This document shows positions 34,686 through 44,209 of a DNA stretch of 64,000 nt, piece by piece. A program made the position numbers and the translations under genes. The DNA is from CAYLKK01 sp964412505 (lineage in GTDB: Bacteria; Pseudomonadota; Alphaproteobacteria; UBA3830; CAYLKK01). The stretch covers positions 33,272-97,271 of the forward strand of contig CAYPOM010000004.1 of the NCBI GenBank assembly GCA_964412505.1. The letters run 5' to 3'. The notes beneath the pieces are model-generated. The model was given only the letters and a program-made list of their open reading frames with translations. It searched no databases and was not told the origin of the DNA. The number at the start of each line of letters is the position of its first letter. Position 1 is the first letter of the stretch.

Positions 34686-34835
34686 TTACTTTGTTTTTTT
34701 TTGGATTTCATTATCAATCATTACGAATTTATCAGAAATTCCGTCCCTTAGTTTATTTATTCCTGAAACTGCTGCAATTACTACAAGAGAAACAATTAAA
34801 GCGTATTCTATGATTGTTGCGCCTTTTTCGCTCAT
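34686..34835 (-). CDS. Flp-type type IVb pilin-like small protein
   Basis: A 49-residue frame (ATG at 34833-34835, TAA at 34686-34688) reads MSEKGATIIEYALIVSLVV and then AAVSGINKLRDGISDKF. The segment GATIIEYALI, with Glu at +5 and Tyr at +6 of the presumed cleavage after Gly5, followed by a single hydrophobic helix, is the hallmark of Flp/Fap pilins processed by a TadV-type prepilin peptidase. The leader is very short (5 residues) but this is common in the family. No tad secretion genes are in the window, so the assembly machine must be elsewhere or absent. It lies opposite and after rnpA. Too short for automatic calling. Confidence 0.7.
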   Translation of the reverse strand: MSEKGATIIEYALIVSLVVIAAVSGINKLRDGISDKFVMIDNEIQKKTK

Positions 34836-35118
34836 AAATCCAATCCATAAAAATTATTATAATTCTAATAATAAAATATAAATAAATAATTAATTTGCAG
34901 TCGTTTTTGTACACAGATTAAGATGATGGCTACAAAATGTAGTTTGAGTATCTGCTAAAGATTCTCTTTAGATCCTAATGTAGATAGTTTTTATTGCTAT
35001 GGTTAATATTCGAAATTGCTATTAGCAGAGGTTAATTCAGCAAATGTCTATTTCTATGATTTCAATAAGTACAATATTGTAAGTGTTTTTACATATCAAT
35101 ATTTCAATTTTATAAAAT

Positions 35119-35148
35119 TTGCATTCTGTAAGTTGCCTTTGTTAGAAT
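35119..35148 (+). promoter_or_regulatory. Promoter of the DUF2628 gene; otherwise gene-free stretch
   Basis: TTGCAT (35119-35124), 18-base spacer, TAGAAT (35143-35148). It lies in a 320-bp stretch (34836-35157) where I see no gene or RNA; a short AT-rich run at 34845-34890 holds nothing recognisable. A start near 35155 supports the ATG at 35170. Confidence 0.45.
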
Positions 35149-35169
35149 ATTATATATTTGGATGATAAC

Positions 35170-35880
35170 ATGATTTCTGAATCAAAATTAAATTATTATA
35201 CTTCGGCCTTTAGAAAACTCGATAATACTGGAGAAAATACATTTAACTTTGCCGCATGTATCTTTGGGCCATTTTGGTTAGCATACAGAAAGATGTATGT
35301 TGAGTCTATGATTTTTTCATCATTGTTGTCAGTTTTATGGTTACCAATGGCTGCCTCTTCATTTCTATATAATGGTAGTTCAGTAGTTGGAATTATTATT
35401 TCTTCGTTATTTATATTAGGTTTAATTTGGACTGTGCTTGGATTCTATGGTAACAGAATTTACAGGTATTTTGTAAGTCGACAAATAGCAAATGGGTACC
35501 ATTTAATGCCTGAGTATAGGACAACATCTTTTCTGTCGGCATTGTTTGCTATTATTCAGCCTTTATATTTGCTTGCAGATATATATGAGAATCTAAAATG
35601 GCAAGAAAATTATAAATTTAAAGAAGAAGATAAAGCATATTCAGAAGAGAATATAGCAAAATACTTAAAGAATGACACAGAAAACCATTTTTACGGAAAA
35701 CTCGCTATATTGTGCGGAATATTCACAATCGTTTTCTCTGCAATAATGATGTTTGTTGGCCCATTGGCTTTTTTGCACAAAAAAGCCACCGTTAAGAATG
35801 AATTTACATCTATGGTACAGCAAATTAACAAATCTGGTTTGAACGATAAAAATATAAAGACTATTAAAATAGATGATTAA
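35170..35880 (+). CDS. DUF2628-like membrane protein
   Basis: ATG 35170 is preferred (GGATG upstream, promoter just before); TTG 35158 is the only longer option. The 236-residue protein begins SESKLNYYTSAFRKL, and FNFAACIFGPFWLAYRKMY (about residues 27-45) is the DUF2628 signature. It has two hydrophobic spans near residues 47-90, one near 115-130 and one near 180-205. Function of the family is unknown. The charged linker and C-terminal helix suggest a membrane-anchored regulator or channel-like small protein; this is not established. Confidence 0.7.
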   Translation: MISESKLNYYTSAFRKLDNTGENTFNFAACIFGPFWLAYRKMYVESMIFSSLLSVLWLPMAASSFLYNGSSVVGIIISSLFILGLIWTVLGFYGNRIYRYFVSRQIANGYHLMPEYRTTSFLSALFAIIQPLYLLADIYENLKWQENYKFKEEDKAYSEENIAKYLKNDTENHFYGKLAILCGIFTIVFSAIMMFVGPLAFLHKKATVKNEFTSMVQQINKSGLNDKNIKTIKIDD

Positions 35881-35942
35881 TTTTATAAAAGTATCTAAAG
35901 CTTTAGTCTATAATAAAATTTAGGAAATGAATAAGAGGTTTT

Positions 35943-36809
35943 ATGAGGAGAATGAAATACTGTTTCTTGCTTTTGACATTTTTTATAAGATCGTGTGACT
36001 TTTATGAAAAAGACAGAAACAGTTATCATGTAGGGCCAGTTGATTTTAGCGCTATTAGATTTTCTGACGAATATCAAGAAATAGTAAATAATGCTGATAC
36101 AAGTACTAGAAGTAAAGTAATTGATATAATTGATGGTGTAGAAAAACTTAATGAATTTGATTTAAAAGATAGTTATGTTAAAGATATACCCCTAATTAAT
36201 CTAATAGACGCGAAAAAAACAGAATCATATGTCGCTCAAACTGACATTGTTTCTGCTACATTATATAATCGTACACCAGCGCTAAATAGTGTATATGACT
36301 GTCAGTATATAGGGCAGTGGAATGGAGTAAATGTAGCGTATAGACGTTATAAGACAGGTGGAAGTGGTGTTTTCTCTGAAATATTCCTTTACAAAGGTAG
36401 ATTTACAGTTACAAAAGTAATTTTTAGCGGTGATAGAGCAACGAATGGCATTTTGCCTAATCCTGTATTGTCAGATGATGGAAAGATCTACTTTTATGCT
36501 AATTTAACTACTGATAAAATTGTTGAAATAATAGAGAAAAACAAAGAACAAATAACATATAGAGGCGGATCTTTGTATGGATTGGCTCAATTTAAAAAAT
36601 TAAAGAACGAGAGCGCAATTTCTTATTGGAATACATGTAAGCTAGTTTATGATATAAAAAAAGATAATCTAGATATTAGAGCAATCAAATTTTCTATATC
36701 CAAAATAGCTGAAGTAGATAAGTATATGCCTGAAACTCCAATAATATGCATGAATGAATTCGAGTTAAAAACAGAACTATATAATTGGCTAATTCAAGTA
36801 AAAAAATAA
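35943..36809 (+). CDS. Exported hypothetical protein
   Basis: The 288-residue protein begins with a signal-type hydrophobic helix (MKYCFLLLTFFIRSC, from the second ATG at 35952). The Cys after the helix could be lipidated but Arg at -2 argues against a standard lipobox. The mature part is mixed alpha/beta (SATLYNRTPALNSVYDCQYI, VNVAYRRYKTGGSGVFSEIF) with no recognised motif. A TATAAT-like box (35909-35914) overlaps a perfect 12-bp palindrome CTAAAGCTTTAG (35895-35906), a possible operator. The ribosome-binding site AGAGG lies 6 bases before ATG 35943. Confidence 0.55.
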   Translation: MRRMKYCFLLLTFFIRSCDFYEKDRNSYHVGPVDFSAIRFSDEYQEIVNNADTSTRSKVIDIIDGVEKLNEFDLKDSYVKDIPLINLIDAKKTESYVAQTDIVSATLYNRTPALNSVYDCQYIGQWNGVNVAYRRYKTGGSGVFSEIFLYKGRFTVTKVIFSGDRATNGILPNPVLSDDGKIYFYANLTTDKIVEIIEKNKEQITYRGGSLYGLAQFKKLKNESAISYWNTCKLVYDIKKDNLDIRAIKFSISKIAEVDKYMPETPIICMNEFELKTELYNWLIQVKK

Positions 36810-36949
36810 TATATAAGCTGTAAGTACATTTACTGCGTTATATGAAAATTTTTATGCACAAACGTAACAATTTGTAATAGTTTAAGTTAAATTAAGACGA
36901 ACAGAGATTGTGGCGAATATTCAAGTTATTGTAACACGCCGATAAATAG

Positions 36950-38233
36950 TTAATTTTTTCTACGACTATTTAGCCATTTTATTCTTTTAGCAATTTCTCG
37001 CTCGAATCCTCGCTCAACTGGCTTATAAAAATTTTGCCGTTCGAGGCCATCAGGGAAAAAATTCGTACCAGCATACCCATCTTTCGTATCATGATCATAG
37101 ATATAACCTTCATTATATCCTAAATTTTTCATCATATCAGTTGGAGCATTTAAAATATTTTTTCCTGGCATCAATGTACCAAACGTTTTTGCGCATTTTC
37201 TAGCTTGATTATATGCTACATAAACTGAGTTTGATTTTGGGGCTGTAGCGAGATAAACAATCGCTTGTGCGAGTGCTAATTCTCCTTCCGGCGAGCCTAA
37301 AAACCTATAAGCTTTTTGTGCATCAATTGCTTGGTGCAATGCTTCTGGATCAGCCATTCCAACATCTTCTACAGCAAAGCGAACAAGTCGTCTTGCTATA
37401 TAAAGAGGATTTTCTCCACCTTCAAGCATTCTTGCAAACCAATATAAAGCAGCGTCAGCGTCAGAACCTCTAAGGGACTTATGTAATGCGCTGATTAAAT
37501 TATAATGTTCATTTCCGGATTTATCATATAAAGTTGAACGTTTTGGAAGTAATTCTAACATTTCATTTGTATCAATCAAGCTTTTTGTATTGATTTCAAG
37601 TAGCTCTTCCACTCTGTTAACTAAATACCTACCATCTCCATCTGAGATTTCGCATAGTTTCTCTTTTGCTGCTTGTGTAAGTTTAAGCGATTTATGAGAA
37701 AAAAATTCTGCTCTTTCTAAAATATTCATTAAATCGTTTTTAGTTAGTCTACTAAACTCAACTACTTTACATCTCGACAATAGCGCTGGTCTTAACTCAA
37801 ACGATGGATTTTCTGTAGTAGTTCCTATTATTATCAATTTTCCACTTTCTAAATGTGGTAGAAAAATGTCCTGTTGAGATTTATTTAAGTGATGTATTTC
37901 ATCTATTATTACCAAGATCTGGCTGTCTTTAAAACTGCTGCGATTATCTAGTATTTCTTTTAATTTTGAATTTCCATACGATACACCAGAAATCTCTTCA
38001 TATTGCATGTTGCTATTTTTAGCTATAATTTTCGCGAGAGAAGTTTTGCCACTTCCTGGTGGCCCCCATAGAATCATTGATTGCAAATTGTTTATGTATA
38101 TTTTTTTTGCATATGTTTCATAACCCATTAAATCAGATATTTTTTGAGGTCGAATTTTGTCTGCTAATGGTACCTTGTGTAAATTCGATTCTGATGATAA
38201 TAAATCGCTGAATAACGAGGATTGATCTGACAT
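36950..38233 (-). CDS. rarA: Replication-associated recombination protein A
   Basis: The 427-residue AAA+ ATPase shows the RarA/MgsA pattern: PLADKIRPQKISDLMGYE near residue 20, Walker A LWGPPGSGKTSLAK (about 55), Walker B LVIIDEIHHLN (about 110), TTENPSFELRPALLSRC, SDGDGRYLVNRVE, and the C-terminal SLRGSDADAALYWFARM and LGYNEGYIYDHD. It acts at stalled forks and binds SSB. It is the first of two genes with mnmA (4-bp gap). Confidence 0.95.
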   Translation of the reverse strand: MSDQSSLFSDLLSSESNLHKVPLADKIRPQKISDLMGYETYAKKIYINNLQSMILWGPPGSGKTSLAKIIAKNSNMQYEEISGVSYGNSKLKEILDNRSSFKDSQILVIIDEIHHLNKSQQDIFLPHLESGKLIIIGTTTENPSFELRPALLSRCKVVEFSRLTKNDLMNILERAEFFSHKSLKLTQAAKEKLCEISDGDGRYLVNRVEELLEINTKSLIDTNEMLELLPKRSTLYDKSGNEHYNLISALHKSLRGSDADAALYWFARMLEGGENPLYIARRLVRFAVEDVGMADPEALHQAIDAQKAYRFLGSPEGELALAQAIVYLATAPKSNSVYVAYNQARKCAKTFGTLMPGKNILNAPTDMMKNLGYNEGYIYDHDTKDGYAGTNFFPDGLERQNFYKPVERGFEREIAKRIKWLNSRRKN

Positions 38234-38237
38234 ATCT

Positions 38238-39272
38238 TTATCCCATTATAGAATCCTTTATAACCCCACCACCTATTACGTATTCATTGTCATAAAATAC
38301 GCAATGTTGGCCAGGTGCTACTCCTATGTCTGCTTCATTTAATGTAACAAAATAGTGTCCATCTTTTGTTTTATTAATTACAGCGTTTCTTTGTGGCTTT
38401 GATGATCTTAATTTTGCGCTGCAAGATCCTAAAGTTTCGTCGTTTACCCAAACGACGTCATCTAAAAAAATTGTGTTCTTATAATCTAATTCTTTAGATA
38501 CGATGACTGAATTTGTATCTGCATCTATTTTTTTGACGTAAAACGGCCCACCTGAAAGCCCTAATCCTTTTCTTTGGCCAATAGTATAATTTTCTATCCC
38601 GTTATGTTTTGCAAGTATTTTACCGTCGAATTCATCAATTATATTCCCTTGTATTGCAGAATTTATAAGTTCTGTATATTTACAATTTTTTATAAAGCAA
38701 ATATCCTGGCTATCCTTTTTACAAGACGTTTCTAAGCCTAAACTTTCTGCTATTCGTCTAACTTCTAATTTTGATTGGAATTCTCCTAGCGGAAATTCTG
38801 TATTGCGTAAAATATAATTAGGAATTCTATATAAAAAGTAGCTCTGATCTTTCATTTGATATTTAGCTTTTCTGAGGGACACTAGATCGTCGCGAGTTTC
38901 TAATATCGCATAATGTCCAGTCACTATCTTGCAAAATCCGATATCTTTGCGAATTTTTTCAAGCATAAAAAACTTCACATTCGGATTACACATTACGCAC
39001 GGGCTTGGCGTTTCGCCATGTTTGTACGAATTTATAAAATAATCTATCACATACTTTTTAAATATATCTTTGCTATCAACAACAATGTGATCTATTCCAA
39101 GTTTTTTACAAACCTCTGCTGCGTCATTAATAGCAATATCAGCTGATTCAGATTCAAAGAGTTTTAATGTACAACCTATAACTTTCTTATATTTTTCTTT
39201 GCAAACAGCTGCCGCGACAGAGCTGTCAACTCCGCCTGACATAGCTATTATTGCAGATGATATTCTATTCAT
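38238..39272 (-). CDS. mnmA: tRNA 2-thiouridylase MnmA
   Basis: The 344-residue protein begins AIIAMSGGVDSSVAAAV (PP-loop). Cys in CVMCNPNVKF (about residue 98) and DSQDICFI (about 190) are the two catalytic Cys regions, with KSYFLYRI-like DQSYFLYRIP between. The C-terminal VTLNEADIGVAPGQHCVFYD completes the fold. It thiolates U34 of tRNAs for Lys, Glu and Gln. It overlaps gapR by 8 bp and is downstream of it in one operon with rarA. Confidence 0.95.
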   Translation of the reverse strand: MNRISSAIIAMSGGVDSSVAAAVCKEKYKKVIGCTLKLFESESADIAINDAAEVCKKLGIDHIVVDSKDIFKKYVIDYFINSYKHGETPSPCVMCNPNVKFFMLEKIRKDIGFCKIVTGHYAILETRDDLVSLRKAKYQMKDQSYFLYRIPNYILRNTEFPLGEFQSKLEVRRIAESLGLETSCKKDSQDICFIKNCKYTELINSAIQGNIIDEFDGKILAKHNGIENYTIGQRKGLGLSGGPFYVKKIDADTNSVIVSKELDYKNTIFLDDVVWVNDETLGSCSAKLRSSKPQRNAVINKTKDGHYFVTLNEADIGVAPGQHCVFYDNEYVIGGGVIKDSIMG

Positions 39273-39522
39273 TAGCGTTTTCGCTAACTCCTAATCCTAA
39301 AGCATGCATATAAGTGCAAAGCAACATGTCTTCGGTTTCTCTATCTTCCGTTTTCATCTGCTTTAGTTTTATAACTTTTTTCATGATTTTTGTATCGAAT
39401 CCGTCTCCTTTTGCTTGATGGAAAACTTCATTGATAGCCTCTTGTATCTCCACTTTCTCGACCATTAAATTTTCGATTTTTTCTATATATTGTCGTAATT
39501 TTTCCGATTCGTGCTTTTGCAT
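39265..39522 (-). CDS. gapR: GapR/DUF2312 nucleoid-associated protein
   Basis: The 85-residue protein (SEKLRQYIEKIENLMVEKVE, then KGDGFDTKIMKKVIKLKQM) is the DUF2312/UPF0335 family, whose Caulobacter member GapR binds overtwisted AT-rich DNA and helps replication. The long helix, EIQEAINEV and FDxKxxKKVIxLRxM block are diagnostic. It is the leading gene of gapR-mnmA-rarA. A small gap upstream (39523-39639) holds no gene. Confidence 0.9.
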   Translation of the reverse strand: MQKHESEKLRQYIEKIENLMVEKVEIQEAINEVFHQAKGDGFDTKIMKKVIKLKQMKTEDRETEDMLLCTYMHALGLGVSENANE

Positions 39523-39639
39523 TTTTTCTCCAAAACTAATACATGAATTGCGTCATGTTAACATTATTCAAACATAGTTGCAACGTAAGTAATTTGCAAA
39601 TTGATTGTTCGTAATAGAGGTTATTTGTAGTGCTACAAT

Positions 39640-40194
39640 TTATTTGAAAATTTCTGGATATAAAATTAATAACCCTTTTCTAGCATATCGATACCCAGTA
39701 ATTATTGTGAAAATAGACGATAGCCACAATGAGTATATGCCTAAACTGAAAACATTTGCATTTTCGCTTGCGTAAGCGAATAACAAACAAGAGATTGCTA
39801 GCATCTGCGTAAATGTTTTCCATTTTGAAAATTTTGTTACAGGAATTATTTGCTGAATTTGAGCAAGATAAGAACGCAATCCTGAAACAAGTATTTCTCG
39901 CGCCAAAATAATTGCAGATGGAATTAAATGTATTCCATATACAATGCCATGGCCAGAAAGCATAAGTAAGACGATAGCTACAAGTAATTTGTCTGCTATC
40001 GGATCAAAAATTTTCCCAAAATTCGATATTTGATGCCATTGTCTTGCTAAATATCCATCAAAAAAATCAGTTATACATGCACACACATATAATGTAGCTG
40101 CAATATATTTGATAGATTGACCATCGAAATAAAAACATGCCATAATTATTGGAATTACTAGTATTCTAGATAGCGTAAGCAAGTTCGGTAACAT
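39640..40194 (-). CDS. pgsA: CDP-diacylglycerol-glycerol-3-phosphate phosphatidyltransferase
   Basis: ATG 40192-40194 is chosen; a longer frame has only a TTG start in lgt's first codon. The 184-residue membrane protein carries the CDP-alcohol phosphotransferase motif DG-x2-AR-x8-G-x3-D-x3-D (DFFDGYLARQ, then NFGKIFDPIADK), about residues 45-72, and about five spans. It makes phosphatidylglycerol phosphate. lgt starts divergently 60 bp away, and phosphatidylglycerol is the lgt lipid donor. Confidence 0.92.
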   Translation of the reverse strand: MLPNLLTLSRILVIPIIMACFYFDGQSIKYIAATLYVCACITDFFDGYLARQWHQISNFGKIFDPIADKLLVAIVLLMLSGHGIVYGIHLIPSAIILAREILVSGLRSYLAQIQQIIPVTKFSKWKTFTQMLAISCLLFAYASENANVFSLGIYSLWLSSIFTIITGYRYARKGLLILYPEIFK

Positions 40195-40253
40195 ATGTAT
40201 CAAATAAACATCAAAAAACAGATGTATTTTATTAAATATAAGATTCCTTTTCA

Positions 40254-41045
40254 ATGTTTAGCTTTATGTTAGATCCAGTCGCTTTTGAAATATTCGGGTT
40301 GCCAGTACGTTGGTATTCACTTGCATATATATTTGGAATATTGATTTGCTCATTTGTTTCTAAAAAATATGCCGAATGTATCGGTTATTTTCCACCTGAG
40401 AAAATAGATAAATTTTTGAATTACGCTGTCGTAGGTATAATTATTGGCGGTAGACTCGGCCATGTTTTTTTCTATGAGTCTAATTACTATTTATCTAATT
40501 TTGCAGAGATCTTTAAAATATGGGAAGGCGGTATGTCATTCCACGGCGGTTTTATTGGGGTTGTTTGTTCCATATTTTTATTTACAAAAAATCATAAAAT
40601 AAATTTTCTTTCTTTTTGTGATGTTTTAGCAATATCTACCCCTATCGGGTTATTTCTTGGTCGTATAGCAAATTTTATAAATGGAGAACTTTTCGGGACC
40701 CAATCTTCTTGCATCTTTGCTGTTACTGCTATTGATGGAGTTTCTCGACATCCTAGTCAGCTATATGAGGCTTTTTTAGAAGGTATAGTTTTATTCGTAG
40801 TTATGCTAGTAACATTAAGAATACGAATTAGAAGCAAACTTCAATCTGGAATGTTATCTGGCGTGTTTTGTATTGGCTATGCAGTATTTCGTTTTATTTG
40901 TGAGTTTTTCAAAGAACCTGATACGTTGCTAAATTATTCTATACTTGGAAATTTTGGGATTACAATAGGACAAATCCTTTCCATTCCTATGTTATTTGTT
41001 GGGATATATTTATTATTTTCATCTATTCGCGCCCAAAAGAATTAA
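40254..41045 (+). CDS. lgt: Prolipoprotein diacylglyceryl transferase
   Basis: The 263-residue membrane protein has the Lgt motifs GGRLGHVFFYE (about residue 64), MSFHGGFIGVV (about 98), LGRIANFINGELFG (about 140) and SRHPSQLYEAFLEG (about 166). It attaches diacylglycerol to lipobox cysteines, so the lipoprotein-type signals elsewhere in the window can be used. No ribosome-binding site is clear for ATG 40254; ATG 40266 (MLDPVAFEIFG) is an alternative. Confidence 0.94.
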   Translation: MFSFMLDPVAFEIFGLPVRWYSLAYIFGILICSFVSKKYAECIGYFPPEKIDKFLNYAVVGIIIGGRLGHVFFYESNYYLSNFAEIFKIWEGGMSFHGGFIGVVCSIFLFTKNHKINFLSFCDVLAISTPIGLFLGRIANFINGELFGTQSSCIFAVTAIDGVSRHPSQLYEAFLEGIVLFVVMLVTLRIRIRSKLQSGMLSGVFCIGYAVFRFICEFFKEPDTLLNYSILGNFGITIGQILSIPMLFVGIYLLFSSIRAQKN

Positions 41046-41149
41046 GGCTAATTTTGTTTTATAGCATAGCACTGATGATGTATTTTTTGTTAATATGTTA
41101 TTAATGTTGTGAATAGTATTATCTAAATGTATATTTTACGGTGAATGTC

Positions 41150-43096
41150 ATGCTAGAAAATTTATCTAATGCCGTTAGAGGGCTTTCTGTCGATATGGTA
41201 GTTAATGCGAATAGTGGGCACCTCGGATTGCCTTTAGGTATGGCAGATTGTGTGACAGCGCTGTTTAAGAATCACATGAGATTTTCAGCTAAGAATCCAA
41301 ATTGGCCCAATAGGGACCGATTCGTATTATCTGGAGGGCACGGATCAGCCCTATTATATTCTATTCTACATCTGTGTGGATACGAAAAATTTACAATTGA
41401 AAGCCTAAAAATTTTTAGAAAATTTGATAGTATAGCATCTGGACATCCAGAATATAATATAGCTGCTGGCATTGAAATGACCACAGGACCATTAGGGCAA
41501 GGCATCGCTACAGCTGTAGGTATGGCTCTTGCTGAGAGAATTTTGAACAATAGGTTAGGAGACGATGTAATAAATCACTTTACGTATGTTTGCGCAGGGG
41601 ATGGTGATTTGATGGAGGGCATATCTCATGAAGCTTGCTCTTTAGCTGGCGTATTAGGATTAGGGAAGCTAATTGTTCTATATGATAACAATAAAATCAC
41701 AGTAGATGGACGCACAGATATTACTTGTAATGACGATGTTACAAAACGTTTTGAAAGTTATGGCTGGCATGTTGTTTGTGCTGATGGACACAATGAACAA
41801 GAAATTTCAAATGCCATTTTCCAAGCTAAAGTAGATGATAAAAGACCGTCTATAGTAATTTGCAGTACTAAAATCGGTTTTGGTACTGATTTCGAATGTA
41901 GCAAAGATGCACATTGCGGAATTTTAAATAAACAGCAAGTAATCGAATTTAAAAGAAAAATAGGAATTCCTCAAGACTCTTTTGCTGTTCATGAAGATGC
42001 AATGATAGAGTGGAGAGAGATTGGCAGCAGATATAATCAGTGTGCAGATGATTGGTATCAACAATATCACGATATTTTTAATAAGATAAAAGAAGAACAA
42101 AAGGTTGCTTTTAAGCGAGTTTTTAGATCATTTAAAAAAGACTTCTTTATCTCTCGTCCGTATGAAGCAACTCGTTCTATCTCTCAGAAGATCATTGCAG
42201 AACTATGTACAGCTTCCAATTTTATAATTTCTGGCTCTTGTGATTTAGGGACATCTACTGGATGCATGAATGCAAATAGCAGACCTATTAAAGCAGAAGA
42301 CTATAGCGGTAATTACATACACTATGGTGTGAGAGAACATGCTATGGGCGCAATAATTAATGGTATTACTCTGCATGGCGGATTAGTCGCTTTTGGCGGT
42401 GGATTTCTAGCTTTTAGTGATTACATGAAACCTGCAATAAGGTTAGCTGCAATGATGAATATACCATCGATTTTTGTGTTTTCTCATGATTCTATAGGAG
42501 TTGGAGAAGATGGCCCGACACACCAACCCGTAGAACAATTAGCTGGTTTGCGGTCTATTCCAAATTTGAATGTTTTTAGACCTGCAGATGCATTAGAAAC
42601 ATCTGAATGCTGGGAAACAGCTTTAAATCTAGATAATCCATCTGTTATAGTCCTGACTCGCCAAAAAGTTCTAAGTGTTAGATTTTGCGGAAGAGATAAT
42701 TTATGTTCGAGAGGTGGTTATCTACTATATGAAGATTCTACAAATAACCAAAATAAAGTGACGATTATCGCTACCGGTTCTGAAGTAGGGATAGCCTTAG
42801 AAGTACGAAGCGTTTTGATGAAGAAAGATATATCAGTAAACATAGTATCTATGCCATCTTTGAATATTTTTGATAAGCAATCAGAGAGTTATAAACAAGA
42901 AGTGTTAGGCCAAAAGCCTATAATCGTAATAGAAGCTGCTTCTGGATTTGGTTGGCATAAATATTACGGGAACGACGGGATGTTTTTCGGTGTGAATAAT
43001 TTCGGAAAATCTGCTAAATATATAGAAAATTTTAACTTTTTTAATTTAAACTCTAGCCATATAGTACATGAGGTACTGAAAAAATACGGTTACTAA
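41150..43096 (+). CDS. tkt: Transketolase
   Basis: ATG 41150 is preferred over GTG 41141. The 648-residue protein has the full transketolase set: DMVVNANSGHLGLPLGMAD near the start, GHPEYNIAAGIEMTTGPLGQG, the thiamine-diphosphate motif GDGDLMEGISHEACSLAG (about 150), YDNNKITVDG, YGVREHAMGAIINGI, GVGEDGPTHQPVEQLAGLR (about 455) and ATGSEVGIALE. It moves two-carbon units in the pentose-phosphate pathway. A terminator separates it from gap, so the two are probably separate transcripts. Confidence 0.96.
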   Translation: MLENLSNAVRGLSVDMVVNANSGHLGLPLGMADCVTALFKNHMRFSAKNPNWPNRDRFVLSGGHGSALLYSILHLCGYEKFTIESLKIFRKFDSIASGHPEYNIAAGIEMTTGPLGQGIATAVGMALAERILNNRLGDDVINHFTYVCAGDGDLMEGISHEACSLAGVLGLGKLIVLYDNNKITVDGRTDITCNDDVTKRFESYGWHVVCADGHNEQEISNAIFQAKVDDKRPSIVICSTKIGFGTDFECSKDAHCGILNKQQVIEFKRKIGIPQDSFAVHEDAMIEWREIGSRYNQCADDWYQQYHDIFNKIKEEQKVAFKRVFRSFKKDFFISRPYEATRSISQKIIAELCTASNFIISGSCDLGTSTGCMNANSRPIKAEDYSGNYIHYGVREHAMGAIINGITLHGGLVAFGGGFLAFSDYMKPAIRLAAMMNIPSIFVFSHDSIGVGEDGPTHQPVEQLAGLRSIPNLNVFRPADALETSECWETALNLDNPSVIVLTRQKVLSVRFCGRDNLCSRGGYLLYEDSTNNQNKVTIIATGSEVGIALEVRSVLMKKDISVNIVSMPSLNIFDKQSESYKQEVLGQKPIIVIEAASGFGWHKYYGNDGMFFGVNNFGKSAKYIENFNFFNLNSSHIVHEVLKKYGY

Positions 43097-43104
43097 CGCC
43101 GTTG

Positions 43105-43166
43105 CATGCTAGCAAATATTTTTTGCATATATCCTCTAGTTTTACATTTTTTGCTAGCGTGTTTTT
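43105..43166 (+). terminator. Long-loop terminator after tkt
   Basis: CATGCTAGCAAA (43105-43116) pairs with TTTGCTAGCGTG (43150-43161; one G-T) across a 33-base loop, followed by TTTTT. A 12-bp stem with T-run fits an intrinsic terminator despite the large loop. Confidence 0.65.
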
Positions 43167-43193
43167 CATTTTTCATACTGCGGAGATTCATGC

Positions 43194-44198
43194 ATGAAAA
43201 TAGCAATAAATGGTTTTGGTAGAATTGGTCGTTTAGTTTTTCGGGAATTAGCTTTAAATACAATCAGTGATTTAGACATTGTTGCGATTAATGATTTATC
43301 TTGTTCTAGCGTAGCATCCCATTTGCTAAAATACGATTCTGTCCATGGGCGCCTTAATGCTGAAATTTCTTGCGAAGAAAATAAAATAATATGTAATGGT
43401 AAAAAAATTCATTATTCTTCCATTACTTCTCCAGATAATTTAGATACATGGCGTGATCTTGGAGTCGATCTTGTTCTTGAGTGTACAGGAAAATTTAAAA
43501 GCAAAGAGAAATGTGTTGGATATATAAAAAATGGTGCAAAGAAAATTATCATTTCAGCGCCTGGGGAAAATGTAGACAAAACTATTGTATTTGGCGTAAA
43601 TGATGATTGCATTACAAAAGACGATAACGTATTATCATGTGCATCTTGTACAACTAATTGTTTAGCACCATTAGTTAAGGTGTTAAAGGATTCAGTAGGG
43701 ATTGAGTCCGGAGATATGTTGACGATTCATTCTTATACAGGAGACCAAAGATTAGTAGACATGAGCCATACTGATTTGAGAAGAAGTCGTGCTGCTGCTT
43801 GTAATATCGTGCCTACTTCGACTGGAGCAGCAAAGGCGATAGGTCTTATTTTTCCTGATTTAGTCGGGAAATTACATGGGTATGCAATGAGAGTTCCGAC
43901 TCCAAATGTTTCTTTTGTGAATTTTACATTTGTTTCAAAAAGAAATACTTCTACAGAAGAGATAAATGATTTAATGAAATCAGCTGCAGAAACATACTTA
44001 TGCGGGATTCTATATTATAATGATGAAAAGTTAGTTTCCTCTGATTTTATCAGTACGAAGTATAGTTCTATTTTTGATTCTACGCTTACAAATGTACAAA
44101 ATGGGAATTTATGTACTGTTGCGTCTTGGTATGACAATGAGTATGCATTTGCATGTAGGATGATCGATATAGCTACAAAATTATTTAATTACATGTAA
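43194..44198 (+). CDS. gap: Glyceraldehyde-3-phosphate dehydrogenase
   Basis: The 334-residue protein has INGFGRIGRLVFRE at the start, the catalytic CASCTTNCLAP (Cys near 151), HSYTGDQRLVDMSHTDLRRSR, STGAAKAIGLIFPDL, YAMRVPTPNVS and SWYDNEYAFACRM. It oxidises glyceraldehyde-3-phosphate in glycolysis/gluconeogenesis. CGGAGA (43180-43185) is its ribosome-binding site. Presence of gap is one reason not to place the organism in Rickettsia. Confidence 0.97.
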   Translation: MKIAINGFGRIGRLVFRELALNTISDLDIVAINDLSCSSVASHLLKYDSVHGRLNAEISCEENKIICNGKKIHYSSITSPDNLDTWRDLGVDLVLECTGKFKSKEKCVGYIKNGAKKIIISAPGENVDKTIVFGVNDDCITKDDNVLSCASCTTNCLAPLVKVLKDSVGIESGDMLTIHSYTGDQRLVDMSHTDLRRSRAAACNIVPTSTGAAKAIGLIFPDLVGKLHGYAMRVPTPNVSFVNFTFVSKRNTSTEEINDLMKSAAETYLCGILYYNDEKLVSSDFISTKYSSIFDSTLTNVQNGNLCTVASWYDNEYAFACRMIDIATKLFNYM

Positions 44199-44209
44199 CT
44201 ACGCATTAT

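Noticed and set aside
40195..40254. Extended pgsA start
   Set aside because: The only upstream start is TTG in the lgt leader; ATG 40192-40194 matches the family length.
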